A stretch of DNA of 64,000 nucleotides from Dermatophagoides farinae (lineage: Eukaryota > Arthropoda > Arachnida > Sarcoptiformes > Pyroglyphidae), in assembly GCF_024713945.1 (NCBI RefSeq), contig NC_134684.1, positions 656,001 through 720,000 on the forward strand. The letters are read 5' to 3'. Below the pieces are notes generated by a model. The model saw nothing but the letters and a program-made list of their open reading frames with translations. It did no database searches and was not told the origin of the DNA. A program made the position numbers and the translations under genes. Within the stretch, counting starts at the first letter, position 1. The number at the start of each line of letters is the position of its first letter. Below are positions 35,979 through 50,450 of the stretch, in pieces.

Positions 35979-38900
35979 TTTAACATTTGAGGACTTCTGT
36001 TTGGTTTGAAAATAAATCACATTAATCACATTTTTTTTTTCACCGAAAATTCAATCCAATATCAGATCTATAAATTTGGAAGAAAAAAACAGAGAAAATT
36101 AATCATTTATAATGGACAATTTATTGTTCGGTATACGAAAAAACAAAAATTTCGGTTGAATCAAATGAAACAAAACAAGAGGACCAAAAAAAAAAAAAAA
36201 AAAAAAAAAAAAAGAAAATTCGTTCCATTCATTTTTAATTCTCGGCAATTTTTCCATAAATTTTCATTCCATCACGAATCTTTTTCTCTTAACGAACTTT
36301 GAATGAATAAATGAATGATTGAACAAAAGGGGATGCGAAAAAAAAGCAGACAACACAAACACAAACACACACACATACACGAATGAATATAGCCATAAAC
36401 AATGGAATATACAACAGGATAGAATCCGGAATCCAAGAATTCAATGTAGAATGAATGAATGTTGGCCCAGAATATATCCTATATATATATATAAATGAGA
36501 GATAATAAACTACCAGTAGTAAAAGTAAAAAAAAAAATAAAGATGAGATTCTGGTAACAAACAAACAAACAAACAACTGAAGCCATTCTGTTTTCTTCAT
36601 CATCCATTTATATATATATATCGGAATGCAATATCTAAACATTTTTTTTTGTTTTTTTTTGGAAAATTAGAGAGAGAGAGAGAATAAAGAAAAAACAACA
36701 CCATTGACAAAAGAGAATCGAATCGAACAAAAAAAAAAAGAATGTCGAATGGAATGAATGAGTTGAAAAAATGAATGAATGAATGAATGAATGAAAACGA
36801 GAATTATACAATAGTGCATTATGCTGTTTTGAAGTAAATCAATCAATTTGGGATCCAACAAACACACATACACACACAAAAATTGGAAAAAAGCTCTATT
36901 TAGCTCCACATATAGCTTTTCAAAATAGTTTGTCGTCGTCATTCTTTTCCTATAATTTTTTTCTCTTTCTCTTTCTCTTCTCTTGATCACACACACACAT
37001 ACACATTATCTATCTATAGATGCAAAAAAAGAAGTAAAAAAAACACACACACACAGACATAGAAATAACTAGAATAAACGAATGGAAGAATCTCGTTAAA
37101 ACATTTCTTGGGTTTTAAATGCAATGAATGTAGTGAATGTCGAATGAATGAATGAACAGCCATATAATTCTGTGAAATGAAAAAAAAATAAATAGAAAAA
37201 AATGGACAGCAAAATTTTATTTCTTTATTCGTAAATGAACAAAAATTCTGCAATGGAATATAATTGGAATCGGGTTGGATTGAATTTTGGAGAATATAGT
37301 GGGATTGTCGAAGAAGCATAGATGAAATGTAACAGAAAAAAAATTGGCATTATCGAGAAGAAATTTTTCAAAAAAAAATTTTTTTTTTGTTCAACTCAAG
37401 AAAATAAAAATTCCATCATCATCATCATCAGTGGGCAGCAATATTCGCCTTTGATGTATGCAATTTAGTTGAAATGGATCATGGATATTGTAATCACCAT
37501 CATCATCATCATAGTCATCCATTCCAGTAAAGAACATTTTTAATGATAATGATGACACACTCTATGTGGATAAAAAAAAATACACACAGACAATAATAAT
37601 AATCATCATCATCATCTCCGGTTCATGATCCAATTTCCTCCTGCTTATATTTTTTGCCTTCAAACACAGAAACACTTAAAAAAACGACAAAGAAGAATAA
37701 ATATCTACACAAAAAGACATTTTCAACATAAAAAAAAAGTTTTTGTTTTTACTGCTGCTGTGTTAAGTTTTCTGAGGCTTTAGGTTTGTTTCTGGTAAAT
37801 TACTGAAAAGAATAAAATGGGTTGAGATTTTTTTTTTCATGACAACAGAATATTCTTTGCCGATCATCATTTCAAATGTTGTCTACATGTCGTTTCTTTC
37901 GTTTTAATATTACGAATCTAATTTTCGGATATCAAATTGAATTTTCAGTATTTTTTTTTTTTTTTTGGTTTCATCGTCATTTGTTTGTTTATTTATTTGT
38001 GTCTGTTTTGTAGGGAAATATAAAAAGAATCGACATGTGTGTGTGTGTGTGTGTGGAATATTTTTGTTTTTTTTTTATTGCAGATAAAAAAATTGAAATT
38101 TTAAGTGAGAAAAATTTAAAAACTACGTGTTCCAATGATGATCATAGATTAAAGCGAGAAAAAAAATGGACATGGAAATGAAAAGATATGAAATGAAACA
38201 GTGAAAGATAACAAAAAAAAATTTTCCCTTTTTCCAACAGGAAAATGAAATGTTTGTCAGATGGATAGAGAATCTTTGAAGATTCATTTGAATTCATAAA
38301 TTTTATTTTTTTTTTTTTTTGGTTCTTGTTCGTTTACCAACTATAAACATTGTTTGGTTGGCCGGAGAAAAGTGGCGGAAAACATCCATATAAACGATTG
38401 CAAGCCAGCCAGCCAGTTAGCTAGCTAGCCATTTAGACATTATCAGATAATCAACCAACAACCAGAAATACGACAGATATTAATGAGATTAATTAAAAAT
38501 TATTATTATCATGACACTTTTTTTTATATTCTAGTCGTCGTCGTCGTCGTTGCAGTTGATTTTTTTGTTTTGTTTTGTTTTGTTGTCACATTGTTTTGCT
38601 TAACCATTGTGAACATTGTGAATACAAATGGTAGACATACATTATAAAAGATAAAAGTGATAATTTTTCAACAAAAAAAAAAAAGAAAAATCACAGAATA
38701 ATTAGTGAATATGAACAGAAAAAATTCGGTCATTGTTGCAAGTAAAGTGAGGTTAAATTAAATACCGACGATGATATAAAAATGTAATCAAAATTCAAAT
38801 ATAAACCAATCGATTGATTATTATCAATGACGTAAATATACATCTGCAATACAAGCAAGCAAGCAAACAAACAAGCAAGCAAGCACGGAATAAATCATAA

Positions 38901-38979
38901 ATTAAAAGACCGATTATTAATTGAGATATTCTATATATAGAATATAGAATATGTGCAAGTAATTTGTATTATGAGACCA

Positions 38980-39011
<32 letters not shown>

Positions 39012-40570
39012 ATAATAACAACTTTTTTTGCCGTTTAGTTCATCATTCATAATAATGATGGTGAGGAGTAAAACACAAAATCATTATTATTATGCCGGAA
39101 AATACAAAAAAAAAACACTATTTGTGTTGTTTGTTTTGTCCAGAATCATCAATATATGGTCGATGGTATGCGAACAAATAACAACAAATAAAACAAAGTA
39201 CAACGGAATTTTGTTTGATGTTGTTGAAATGGATGGGAAACAAACAAAAAAAATTTTTTTTAATGAACCACCATCACCACCACAACCACCAGCATTGATG
39301 ATGGACTAATGAGAATAGTAAAACAAAGTTGATTCTAAATTAAAATGAATAATAAAAAATAAAAATAATAGACAAATGGGAATAAAGACCAGAATATTCA
39401 CAGAATCAGTCAAAATAAAATGTAGAAGGATGTGCAGCTGCTGCTACTACTACTGCTGCTAATGCTGGAGAAAAAGAGATAGAAAGACAGACAGACGGAA
39501 AATGACAATGAATAAATGAATGAAGACCAATGATGATGAACAAACACAATTAGTGGTATATTTTGAAGAAAATAGAAAAAAATCACACCCACACCCACAC
39601 ATAAATACAAAATTAGTGGCAAAAATAAAAATAAAATTAGCCAGACCTATTGATGATCAACAACAAAAACAACAACAACAAAACAGCGGAAAAAAAGTTC
39701 AAAAGTGATGTTTTGTTTTGCGATTGATTATCTTCATCACAAAAAGCTCATCATCATCATCATCAACATCATGATTATGGCTCAAATTATGGCCTTTCAA
39801 TATAATTTTTAATGTTTAATGTACTGGAACCATTTTTTTTGGAAAGAAAAAATTCATCACACACACGCACACTTTGTAACCTATTTTGAAAAAAAACAAA
39901 ACGAAAAAAAATGTTGATGGTATTTTAATAATATGCACCCAAAGAACAAAAAAAAACGTACTAAAAAGAATCCTGAAAACCTGTACATGGAAATATTATA
40001 ATTCCTTAGATGCTTAGAGACAGAGAGAGAAAAAAAATCGATAAAGTCATAACCAATAGGCATACAATGTTTCACAATTGAAAAGAATGGGAAACACAAA
40101 AAAATTTCATTCCAAACGCAACAACATGAGATAACCTCATTCTTTCACACCACACACACACACACTCTCTCTCTCTCTATCTCGCTTGACGAACAATGAA
40201 AACAAAAAATCCAATATCTTTATCTACCATCAATGGAACAAAAAAAAGAAATAAAGAGTTATTGAGTGGAAACATTTGACATGTGAAATGAATCTGAATT
40301 TTTTGTTTTCTTCGCTTGTAATCACTAGAGAATATTTTTTTCCACCACCATCATCATCGTTGTGGCAATCAAATTGCATTACCATTTGATTTGAATTGCA
40401 AACAAAAAAAAAAAAAACTTTCATTGCACGTTACATGAAACTTTAAAGAAAAAAATTTTTTTTTTAATTTTATCTTTTGATTTCACGAGCAAAAAATAAA
40501 AAATGATGATGATATTCATCATCATCGAGCGAAGAAGATGAAGATGAAAATGAGCCAATGATCTCTCGTC

Positions 40571-40622
40571 TTTTTTTTTAATATTTCCATCATTTGAAAA
40601 ATGATAGAAATATGAAAAAAAA
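40571..40622. repeat. Compact inverted repeat / hairpin
   Basis: ATATTTC pairs with GAAATAT and ATCATTT with AAATGAT, separated by a single mismatch, with a 3-nt loop. Flanking T8/A8 runs extend the stem to about 22 pairs. It lies in intergenic DNA and has no assigned function. Confidence 0.55.
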
Positions 40623-43600
40623 GAAGAAAAACTTTTTACTTTTCATCTTTTTCTAACAACCAACCAAGAAAAAAAAATCTACATAAACCAAATGTAGAAA
40701 AACTTTTATTCTTTACAACGGGAAAAAAAATTTGAGAAACACAAGAAACATTTATCTTTATAATTTTTTTTTTTTTTTTTGAATTCTGGTAGATGTGTAC
40801 GACAGCTACAAAGTGTTTTTCACAAGTCAAAACTTTTGTGTGTGTGTGTGTGTGTGTGAGAAACAAAAAAAAGCCGTAAATTTTCATAAATACTTTATAT
40901 TACACACACAGAAACAGTCTGAATGCAAACTGCAAATCGTATGATTATGATGAATTCTGGAACATCACCAACACCACCACCACCACCATTACCAACAACA
41001 ACATATACAAGAAAATTTTCAATCCAAAAAAAACGGATTCATTCTGGATATATTAACAACGTGAATACATCAGAAATAAGCGTATCGTGCTGTCTTTTTT
41101 TTTCTTTTTTTGAGAGAAAAAAAACATCAAGTTTTTTTTCGATGTTAAAATACCGGGGAGTGAGTGGTGGTAGTGGCGGGGGTGAATTGAATATTGCAAG
41201 AATTGATGGAATTATCTATCTCTGCGTGTGTGTGTGTGCAGGTTTTAAAAGCTGAAAGAATTATATATTTCGTAACGTATAAAAAAAACCATCATCATCA
41301 TCATCATTTCGTTAATAAGGATGATGCCGGAAAAAAAAGAAAAACAAAAAAAAAGATTAGATCACAGACAGGCAACCAAATTGGAAAAAAAACGAAAAAT
41401 AACGAAAAAAAAATCTCAAAAATTCAATTTAGAATAAATAGAAAATGAAAATTCTTGAAAGACAAGAAAAATCCTCATTGCTGTTTTCATACATCGGGAA
41501 AAAAATATATTGGGCGTTGAAAGCAAAAAAAAAAAAAAAAAAAAATTAGACAAAAACAACGACAAGAAAATTGAAAGGCCGGACTCCAAAAATTGAGAAA
41601 ACATCAATGTTACTGGCAAATTCCTTTTCGATATTTGACATATATAAAAATATAAGGAAATAAAATTGAAAAAAAATCGAATCGACAGAAAAAAAAGAAA
41701 AAAAAATCTGGTTCGTTATCATCATCTTCATGATCATGTAGTCGACAGTTTTTTTGTTGTTGTTGTTGTTGTTGTCAGAATCAAATTCTTTTATTTTCTT
41801 AAAGAGAAAAAAAAGGAATTTGTTTGTATAAAAAATTTAGTCATTCTGTGCAAAGTTCGTGTGTGTGTGTCTGAAAACAACAGAAGAATGGCACAGATTT
41901 TCGTTGTTTAAAAATGTCCAGAGTTTCATTTCATTTCATTTTTTTGACAAATAAAAAAATTGTAAAAAGTAAGTTACAAATTGATTGACATTGATATGTA
42001 TAGTCATGTTTGGGACTATTGAGACAAATGATGGAAATTCTAGCTAGTAAAATCTATGCAAATCTCCACAGAATACGTACCTTTGTAGATGTTTTTGAAG
42101 TATTGTATTGTTTTTTCAATTTTTGGAAAAGTGTAACAAAAAAAAAAAAAAAAAGTAAAGTCAAATATTCACACACACACACAGGGCGTCCGGAAACGAA
42201 CAAGAAATATAAAGTGAAAGGAAATTATGCTGATATTGATGTATCCGGGTACGGAAACGGAATATTTATAAAAAAAAAGTTTCAAAAAAAATGTGAAGAT
42301 AAAGATTAATTTGAATTTTTGTTTTTTTTTTTAAATGATGATGGTAGTAGGAATAGTAGTGGTAGTTGTATTAGTGCGTCTTTTTTTTTTTTTTTTGATT
42401 ATTTGCAGAAAAAAAATCAAAATCACCAAAACAAACAAAACAAAAATGAGATTAGATTGAGAAATAATAATCAAACACACAAACACACACACACACGCAG
42501 AGACAATGATGAAATCAGAAATTTGAAACAATCAAATTCTGATGATGATGATGATGATGATGATTGGATGAGCAAACAAACAAACAAACAAACAGTGAAA
42601 ACGTGCACATTTGTAAATCTTAAAACACAAACAATCAATGAATCAAGTTTTTTTTCTTTGCAAAAAAAAAAAAAAATTTTCGAATGACGAAATTTTGGAT
42701 CAGATAAACAAAATGTATGCGCTGTTGTTGTTGTCGTTGTGATCGTTGTTTGCCGGATACTGTCTAGTTTGATTCTGACCCATCGAAGAATGTTATTACA
42801 ATCAGTCTGTACATCGAATAATGATCAAAAAAAAAAAAAAAAAAATGGTATGCTTCTACCATATCATATATGAAAATATATAGTTTTACGTTATGACTAG
42901 TGGACTAGTGGTACAAGAATAATGTATATATGAATGGCGGGAAACAAAATTGACCGGTTTTGTTGTAGCAGAAGCAGTAGCAACAGCAACAGCCACAGTA
43001 GCAGTAGTTTCATTCCATAATTATTTACCCGAAAAAATTCTTCATTTTTCAATGGGAAACAGAAAAAAAAATGCAAACAGATCAATGAAAATTCAGTTTA
43101 AACATCCAAAACAAAACAGAAAAACAGGAGAAAAAAAACAATATCCGTATCAAGTGTGGATCATAAAAATTTTTGATCAACAAATTTTCCAATGAATTCT
43201 TTCAATTTTTCATCCGGAATTTGTGTATATCATGTGATTATAAATCTGAAAATAGAGAAAATGAAAATGAACATGGAAATAAAACAGAAAAAAAACAAGA
43301 AAAAAAACGACTAAATGATAATAAATGGCCACCACACATTGAATAAACAGAAATTCACTATTACACATTTAAAGGGATTGATAAAATTTTTGTTGTTGTT
43401 GTTGTTCTACTTGTTCTTCTTTTTGGCCAGAAAAGAGATTCAAATCGATTACAAAATCTGATTAATGTGTGTTGAATATACTACAAATTCTAGATTCTTC
43501 TGGATTCCGTTTAGTTGGATTCAAGTCACAAAAAACAACAACAACAAAACAGAATAATATTCGTGGATCGATCAATGATGCATCAATGACATAGATTATA

Positions 43601-46600
43601 TGAATAGTAAAGAAATATTTTTCTTTTGAATTTTTTTTTCACTTCAAATGAAAGATAATATTATCACAGCAACAACAACAACAAGGACAAGTGAATGACA
43701 AGTAATGCCAATGCAAACCATCGAACAACAACAACAACAACAAAAACGATAAAAAGAAATTTCTGTGGATCGATCGATCGATCCATTGAAATAACACACA
43801 CATCAACTTTTTTTTGTGTGTGTGCCATCCGTTTTTGTCCCAAGAATATAAATATTCAGAGAAAACCAATATAGAGAGGAAGAAATAACAAAAAAAAAAT
43901 TGATCATCATCATCATCATCGTTGTCGAATTATTATTATGATTATGATGATGGTGATCATCATCATCATCTTCATTCGACAGAAACAAGAATGATGATGA
44001 TGATAAATATAATAATGATAAAAATAAACAAACAAACAAGAAAAACAAAACAAAACAAAAAAACGAAAGATATGACAGTTTTTTTCCCCTGCATTCAGAG
44101 AGCAGAAAAACGATTCAGAATGAATATTCTGAAATTCTTGTTGTTGTTGTTGTTGTTAGTCGATCGAATTTTTGAAAAAATCATAACGATGATGATGATG
44201 CAATTTATTTCATTTTTTTTTCTTGTGGCTTCCAAAATATTTAAGGAAATTCATTTCATTTCATTTCCTGTCTCTTTTTTTTATTGATAAATTCTCAACA
44301 TTGAATCCATACTAGTACTGATGGACCAAAAAAAAACTAGCTCAGTGGGAATAAATCTTTGTCATAATATAATAGACATTTAACTTTGAAAAAAGAAAAA
44401 TTTTTTTTGTGAATTTGATTCGAATCATTTTGATGTAAATCTAACAAATATATGGACCCAAGGATAATAAGTGTGGGTGTTGGTGTTTGAACCACTATAT
44501 GTGTGTGTGTGTGTGTGAATTGGGAATTCGGCAGTAAATTCATCTGATTCTGGTTTTTTGTTGTGTGCATTAGATATTGGATTTTTATCTTTGTTTTTTT
44601 TGTGGGCTGCTCATATGAGTGAGTGAGTGAATGTAATCACACACACACAAAGTGATCAATCATCAATTGGAAAACAAAGACAAGAAAAATAGAAGCCATA
44701 AACATGAAAAAAAACAAATAACAAACAAACAAGAAAAACTAACCCAAAATAAAGAATAAATAAATGTGAAGCCAAAAAAAAAAAAGAAAAATCGAAACAA
44801 TCGAAAACTTCTGGAAACGGGAAAATATTGTTCATCATCATCATCATCATCATAAGATTCTAATGCATTACATTACAATTTGCTTTTGTACATCTTTATT
44901 TATCCAAAAAAAAAGAAATTTTTTTTGGCTATCCTAAAAACAACATCACAAATGTTGTAATAATAATTGCAAAAAAAAAAAAAAATTCTGGCACTTATTC
45001 TGGTTTCTCTGTGTGTGTACGTAATAATCAACATATATTAAATCGACGATCACCATCACCAGAAGAATAATTTCCTTGATGATTCCCTATAGACGATATA
45101 TATCGTTGTTGTTTTGTGTTTGATTAAGGGCTTAGATAATTTAATGGAAAAAAAATAGATCAACTTTTTCCGCGTTCAAATTCATGATGGAATTTCGAGT
45201 GGAAATTAAAAAAAAAAAAAAAATTCCATGATGGATCATTTAAATATAAACGCAGACACTCAAAAAAAAATGGTACATTCTACCTTTCTATTCGAGTGTG
45301 TGAATGGAAAAAGAATGTGCAAAAAAAAATTTGTAGAAAAATTGAATTTTTTTCCGTTTCGAGGAAATAAAATAACCAAATAACGCGAATACCATTGTGA
45401 CATATAATGATGGGATTATTGTGTTGTTGTTGTTGTTGGTGGTGGTGGTGGAATTAAATACAAAAAAACCGGCCAGTTTCAAAGTTTTTGTAACGAAATA
45501 ATAATGAGTATATGATTTCTATTTTCGGAAACATTTTTCATTCGAAACAAAAATGATTGGTCGGTCGAACGGTTGAAAATGGCGCATCAATGAATATTCG
45601 ATTCAATTGAATTTTGGAATGCAGCACATCATCAGATGGCATCATTTTTTTTTGTCTTCACTATTCAAATGTTGAATGTAATTGACTTTTGGCTGTAAAA
45701 ATGCAATGAAAACAAAACTGAAATGTTCACATTAAGAATTGGAAAAGAAAAAGCAAATCATCATCATCATCATCATCATCTTGAAATCAATAATAACCGT
45801 TTTTTCTTTCTTTTAAAAACAGCATAAATATTTCTAAACGATTGAAAAAATGAATGAATGAGATCGATGAAAATATCGAGAGAGAGAGAGAGAGAGACAG
45901 AGATATAGAGATCGATAATAAACAGATCAATAACACACACACACACGCACAGACAGAAAAAAAATGATCAAACGAAGCAAATAAATTTCGATTGATGATT
46001 TTGATTTTAGTTTTCAATTCTCTATGCTGTCTATGATGGTTGAATCAATTTTTATTCTTCTAAATTTGAATCGTTTTTGATTCAAAAACAAAGAAAACGA
46101 ATGAAAACAAAAAAAATTTTAATGATTACATAGATACGACATATGTGAAGAGAACGTTTTTTTTTTGAATTTTTGTTTTTTGCTTTTTTTTTGTTCATTG
46201 AAAAAAAAAGAAATTTGATTGATCAACCAACCAACAGGCCAAAAACAAACAAAAACGATTCCAAGATTTGAAGCCAACAACGATGATCGAGTACTTTATG
46301 TGTCCGGAACGACAAAAAAATAACAACAACAAAAATCCATTCAAAAAGTTGATACTGACTGATCGGGTTGAAATGAACGAAGAAATAGAAGAAAAACTAA
46401 ACGGAAACTAAATCAAGAATTCTGTAATAGATCAAGATCTTCAACCTATTCACCTATATTCGATGAAATGAAACATCGGAAGAGAGAAAGAAAACATTGG
46501 AAATCCACGAATCACCATTTGGTAAATGTTCAAATCTGTGGTTTCAGAATGGACACAACGACGACAACAACGAAAACGAAAATGATTTCGGGAAAAAAAA

Positions 46601-46964
46601 CAATGACAAAACACTTGAAGATGGCCATACACTCACATACACACACTGAAAAGAATTCTATTTAGATACATCGAGTATATCATACCATGTTCAATTTCAA
46701 TGTTGTGTGTGTGTGTGTGTGTGTGTACAATGTACATCCACTTCTTCTTGATAGGAATTCGATCGAATAGATTTTTTTGTTTTTTTTCTATGTCAAAGAA
46801 TGGATACAGAATTAGTGTTCCTTTTTTTTCTTTTGCTTGTTTTTTTTGGGCAGCATCAGCAGCAGCAGCAGCAAAAAAAGGATACAGAAATCAAAAATAA
46901 AAATAGTGACGGTCAATTGACTTCCAATTGATTTGTATTTTTCAGACTTTCAATTCCATAGATT

Positions 46965-46967
<3 letters not shown>

Positions 46968-46995
<28 letters not shown>
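46968..46995. repeat. (TC)n microsatellite
   Basis: About 14 TC units followed by a short TATC stretch. Confidence 0.9.
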
Positions 46996-47001
<6 letters not shown>

Positions 47002-48801
47002 ATCCCAAATAGGACAACAAATATAAGCTGTATTCATCGAGCCGAAACTGAATCCAAAATGAAAAAGAAATGAACAAAATGGGAGGCAAACAAACAAACA
47101 AACAAACGAAAAAAAAGAAGACAATTTGGTCCAGCCAAAATATTTTATTTCGATTGTCGATGTCTTATTGATTTTTTTTTCCATTTTATTTTATTTTCAA
47201 ATCAAAAATATCTGTGCAATTTATTCAAAAAAAAAAAAGAAAAAAAAATTCTTGAAGCACTCGAGGATTGTAAGATTTCCGGAAAATTTTTTTTCCCGAA
47301 AACATTTCCTATATATTCGAATCAAATCTGCTTCATCAATAACTGAATGGCCATTCGATTCCAGTCGCAAAAAAAAAATCTTCAGAATAACAACAACAAC
47401 AACAACAAATAAACAGTGTGGTCAATCATTCAGTCAGTCAGTCAGCCATTCCAGTAGTGTACACTATTCAACCAGAAAAACAAACAAACAAACAAAAAAA
47501 AACTTGATCTACATTTGTGGAATGAAAACAATTCTCATAATAAATGGATTTGTATACAAGTGATTCAATTGCAATGATTGAATAGAGTTTCGAAATAACT
47601 TATTGTTGGCTTTTTATTGACAAAGTAGTAAATATTTACTCACTAACACGGCACATGACATACCAAATCAACCAAATGGTCCAAAATTTTTTTTTTTTTG
47701 ATCAAATATGTGCCCTACATTTTTCAACAACAAACTATTTATATATTATTAAGCGAGTAATCAACTGTCTATGATGATGATGGTGATGATGATTTGATTT
47801 GCACTTAATGACTATTTATTCTGAAATTTGTCTTATTTACACACACACACAAACACACAAACAGACATCATCATTATCAAAAAAAAAACCACTGCTTCAT
47901 ATTCAACAACCAAATAGATTCCGATTCATTTCCGTTGTTGTTGTCGTCGTCGTCGTAGTCGTTTTTTTCTGGTTTAAGGAAAACCAAAAAAATAAAAATA
48001 TGACCAAAGTCGTTATGATTATTATGTAAACTTTCAAGAAAGCATTCATAACCGGCTTTCATTCAAAAAAAAAAAAAAATGTTCATTCCATTTGGACACT
48101 TGAAGCTATGGAAATGAAAAGAAAAATACAACAACGGAAATGACACAAGTAAGTGAATATTGCATAAAAAAACCAAACCTTTCCACTTACGAAACGAAAC
48201 GTTCTTTTTTTTCTATTCAATAGTCCATTTTGGATATGGTTAATTTTGGTGACAGTCCAAAATCCATTTAGTATCAATCTATTAGCTTCTCATCATCATC
48301 AATCTTGTCTTGAAAAAAAATAGCTTGAAGATAGATATAGATGGATTTCATTCGATCGACTATTGGATTTGTTTGAAAATTTAAAAAAAAAAATTGATCA
48401 CACATGCATGTATACACACACCTATCGCAGATTGAATATGTTGACAATTTTCTGTGAGTCTGTGAATTTCTATTGAAAGAAAAAAAAAACACACACGCAC
48501 ACACACACAAACATCGTGACATTGAATCATTCAAGCGAAAACTTTCCGAAAAAAAAAAATCTTATGCATACACATATATCATTGGTTGGTTAAAAAAATT
48601 TTTTTTCAAATTGAAACAGATCGAATTGAATGAAGATTTATTTCCGCAACGCACACACACACAGGCGCCAATTAAATCCTTTGATCATTGGATGAAGAAC
48701 AAAAAAAAATCATCAAACGAAATTTTTTAAAACTTTGAAAAAAACATTTAGAGACATTCAACAATGATTTTCAAAGATTCAATTAGAAAGAATCTCAGCG
48801 A

Positions 48802-48832
<31 letters not shown>

Positions 48833-49228
48833 ACCATTGGTTAGAATTCCGTGTGTTTATCATATGAATGAAATATAGTTGGCAAATACGGTATTTTCAG
48901 TTCAATAAATCGAAAAAAAAGAAAGTGAAAAGCAAGACCAAATAAAAAAAAAATCAAAGAATCGACTGGCTTAAAAATGAATTGGAAATAGGAATAGTTC
49001 GAATGAATGAGCAAAGAGATATATCCACCACCACCACCATCAACATCAATATTTGAGTAATGGAAAAAAAAGATGTCACACATACGACTGGAAACAAAAC
49101 AGAAAAACAACGTTTTCCCATAGTGTTCCAATGATGCAGAAATTTTCTTTTTTTTTCTTCCATTCAGTCAGTCATTCATTCATTCATCATTTCCTCTTTT
49201 TTTTCTTCATTCACAGGGGTTATCATTG

Positions 49229-49230
<2 letters not shown>

Positions 49231-49268
<38 letters not shown>
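49231..49268. repeat. (CA)19 microsatellite
   Basis: A 38-bp perfect CA tract, the longest dinucleotide run noticed in the window. Confidence 0.95.
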
Positions 49269-49269
<1 letters not shown>

Positions 49270-50450
49270 CAATGATAATGCCGACGATTCATTCATTTCC
49301 AAAATGAATAATGATTCGAAATCTGAATCCAGAACACAGAAAACAAAAATAACAAGAAGAATCATCTTGACGAAAAAAGAAGAAGAAGAAGAAAAAGAAG
49401 GAAAATAATAATCATCAGTGATGATCTAAAACTTGTTTTCTTCTGTCGACGACATTTTCTTTGACGGATTTATAAGAAAAAAAATCGAATCGATGGAAAA
49501 TGTGCGCGTAACAAAATTGATTAAATTATAGTTTTTCTACCCACCAAAAAAAAAAGACAAACAAAACAAAAACAAAAAAGAGAATCCAAAGACCATTTAG
49601 TAGTTGTTGTTGTAAAAGATTTTGTCTTCGAAAGATTATCGAAAGCTTTTTTTTTATTCCAATGCATTTGATTTGGATTTTTTTTTTGTTCTTCTTGAAT
49701 CGATTTGGACCACACGAATATTCTATATCATCATCATCATCACCATTGTCGGTTAATGGTCATGATGAAGTCAGCAAAAAAAAAAAAAAAAAAAAAAGAA
49801 AAAAAATGAAAATGCGAGATGAGATATCCGGATGTTTTAATGTTTCTCTTTACAACAAAAAATAATGGTAAAAGTGTAAAGATATGAAAACAAATAAATT
49901 CTTGACCGGTGGTTTTCACATTACATACGTTTTTAGTGAATGCTTTTTCATCATCATCATATAATATTCATTCAATCTCTCTCTCTCTTGGTTTTACTTT
50001 CAAATCAATTTCTTTTCACTTTGTATGCGTGAGTGTGTGCATGTTGCTGACTTTGTGGTTTTTTTTTGTTTTGTCTTGTTTGTTTTCAATAAGAAAAGGA
50101 AATTTTTTTTCTGAAAATTGAAGCATTGTGGTTTCCATTTCATTTTATTTGATTTGATCATCATCATCATCATCATCATTGTGGATGGTAAGGTAACACA
50201 AACACATTAATATCAGTAATAAAAGTAAAGTGAAAATAAATTCATTTGACGATTAAAATTTGATTTACCCCGTGTTCATCGGATACACCACCCACGCGTA
50301 CATGTACAGAAAAAAAAGCTTTTTGAACACCAAACACACGGTTTTTGTGTGCAAAAGTCCATCATCATAAAAGCATCATATCAAGTAACAATTAGATTAA
50401 ATGGATGTATAGTGTTTGTATTCTGTTATTGTTTCCTTGTTATAAACAAA

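Larger units (their letters stand above)
35979..50450. other. 14.5-kb non-coding stretch upstream of the SLC3A-like gene
   Basis: No supported gene is seen. Open frames of 60-145 codons are translations of CA, ATC, CAA and A/T runs. Landmarks are a 28-bp A run at 36186-36213, CAAG/CAAA repeats near 38850-38886, a compact hairpin at 40571-40622, TC at ~46968-46995, and an AC tract at 49231-49268. The part nearest 35979 probably contains the promoter or 5'-UTR of the SLC3A-like gene: a possible 5'-UTR acceptor (AAACAG) ends at 35997, which would place the true transcription start further right. Confidence 0.45.

Noticed and set aside
42010-42309. 99-codon plus-strand frame in the gene-free region
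   Set aside because: It is interrupted by a poly-Lys run from an A tract and a CA repeat; no domain or start context.
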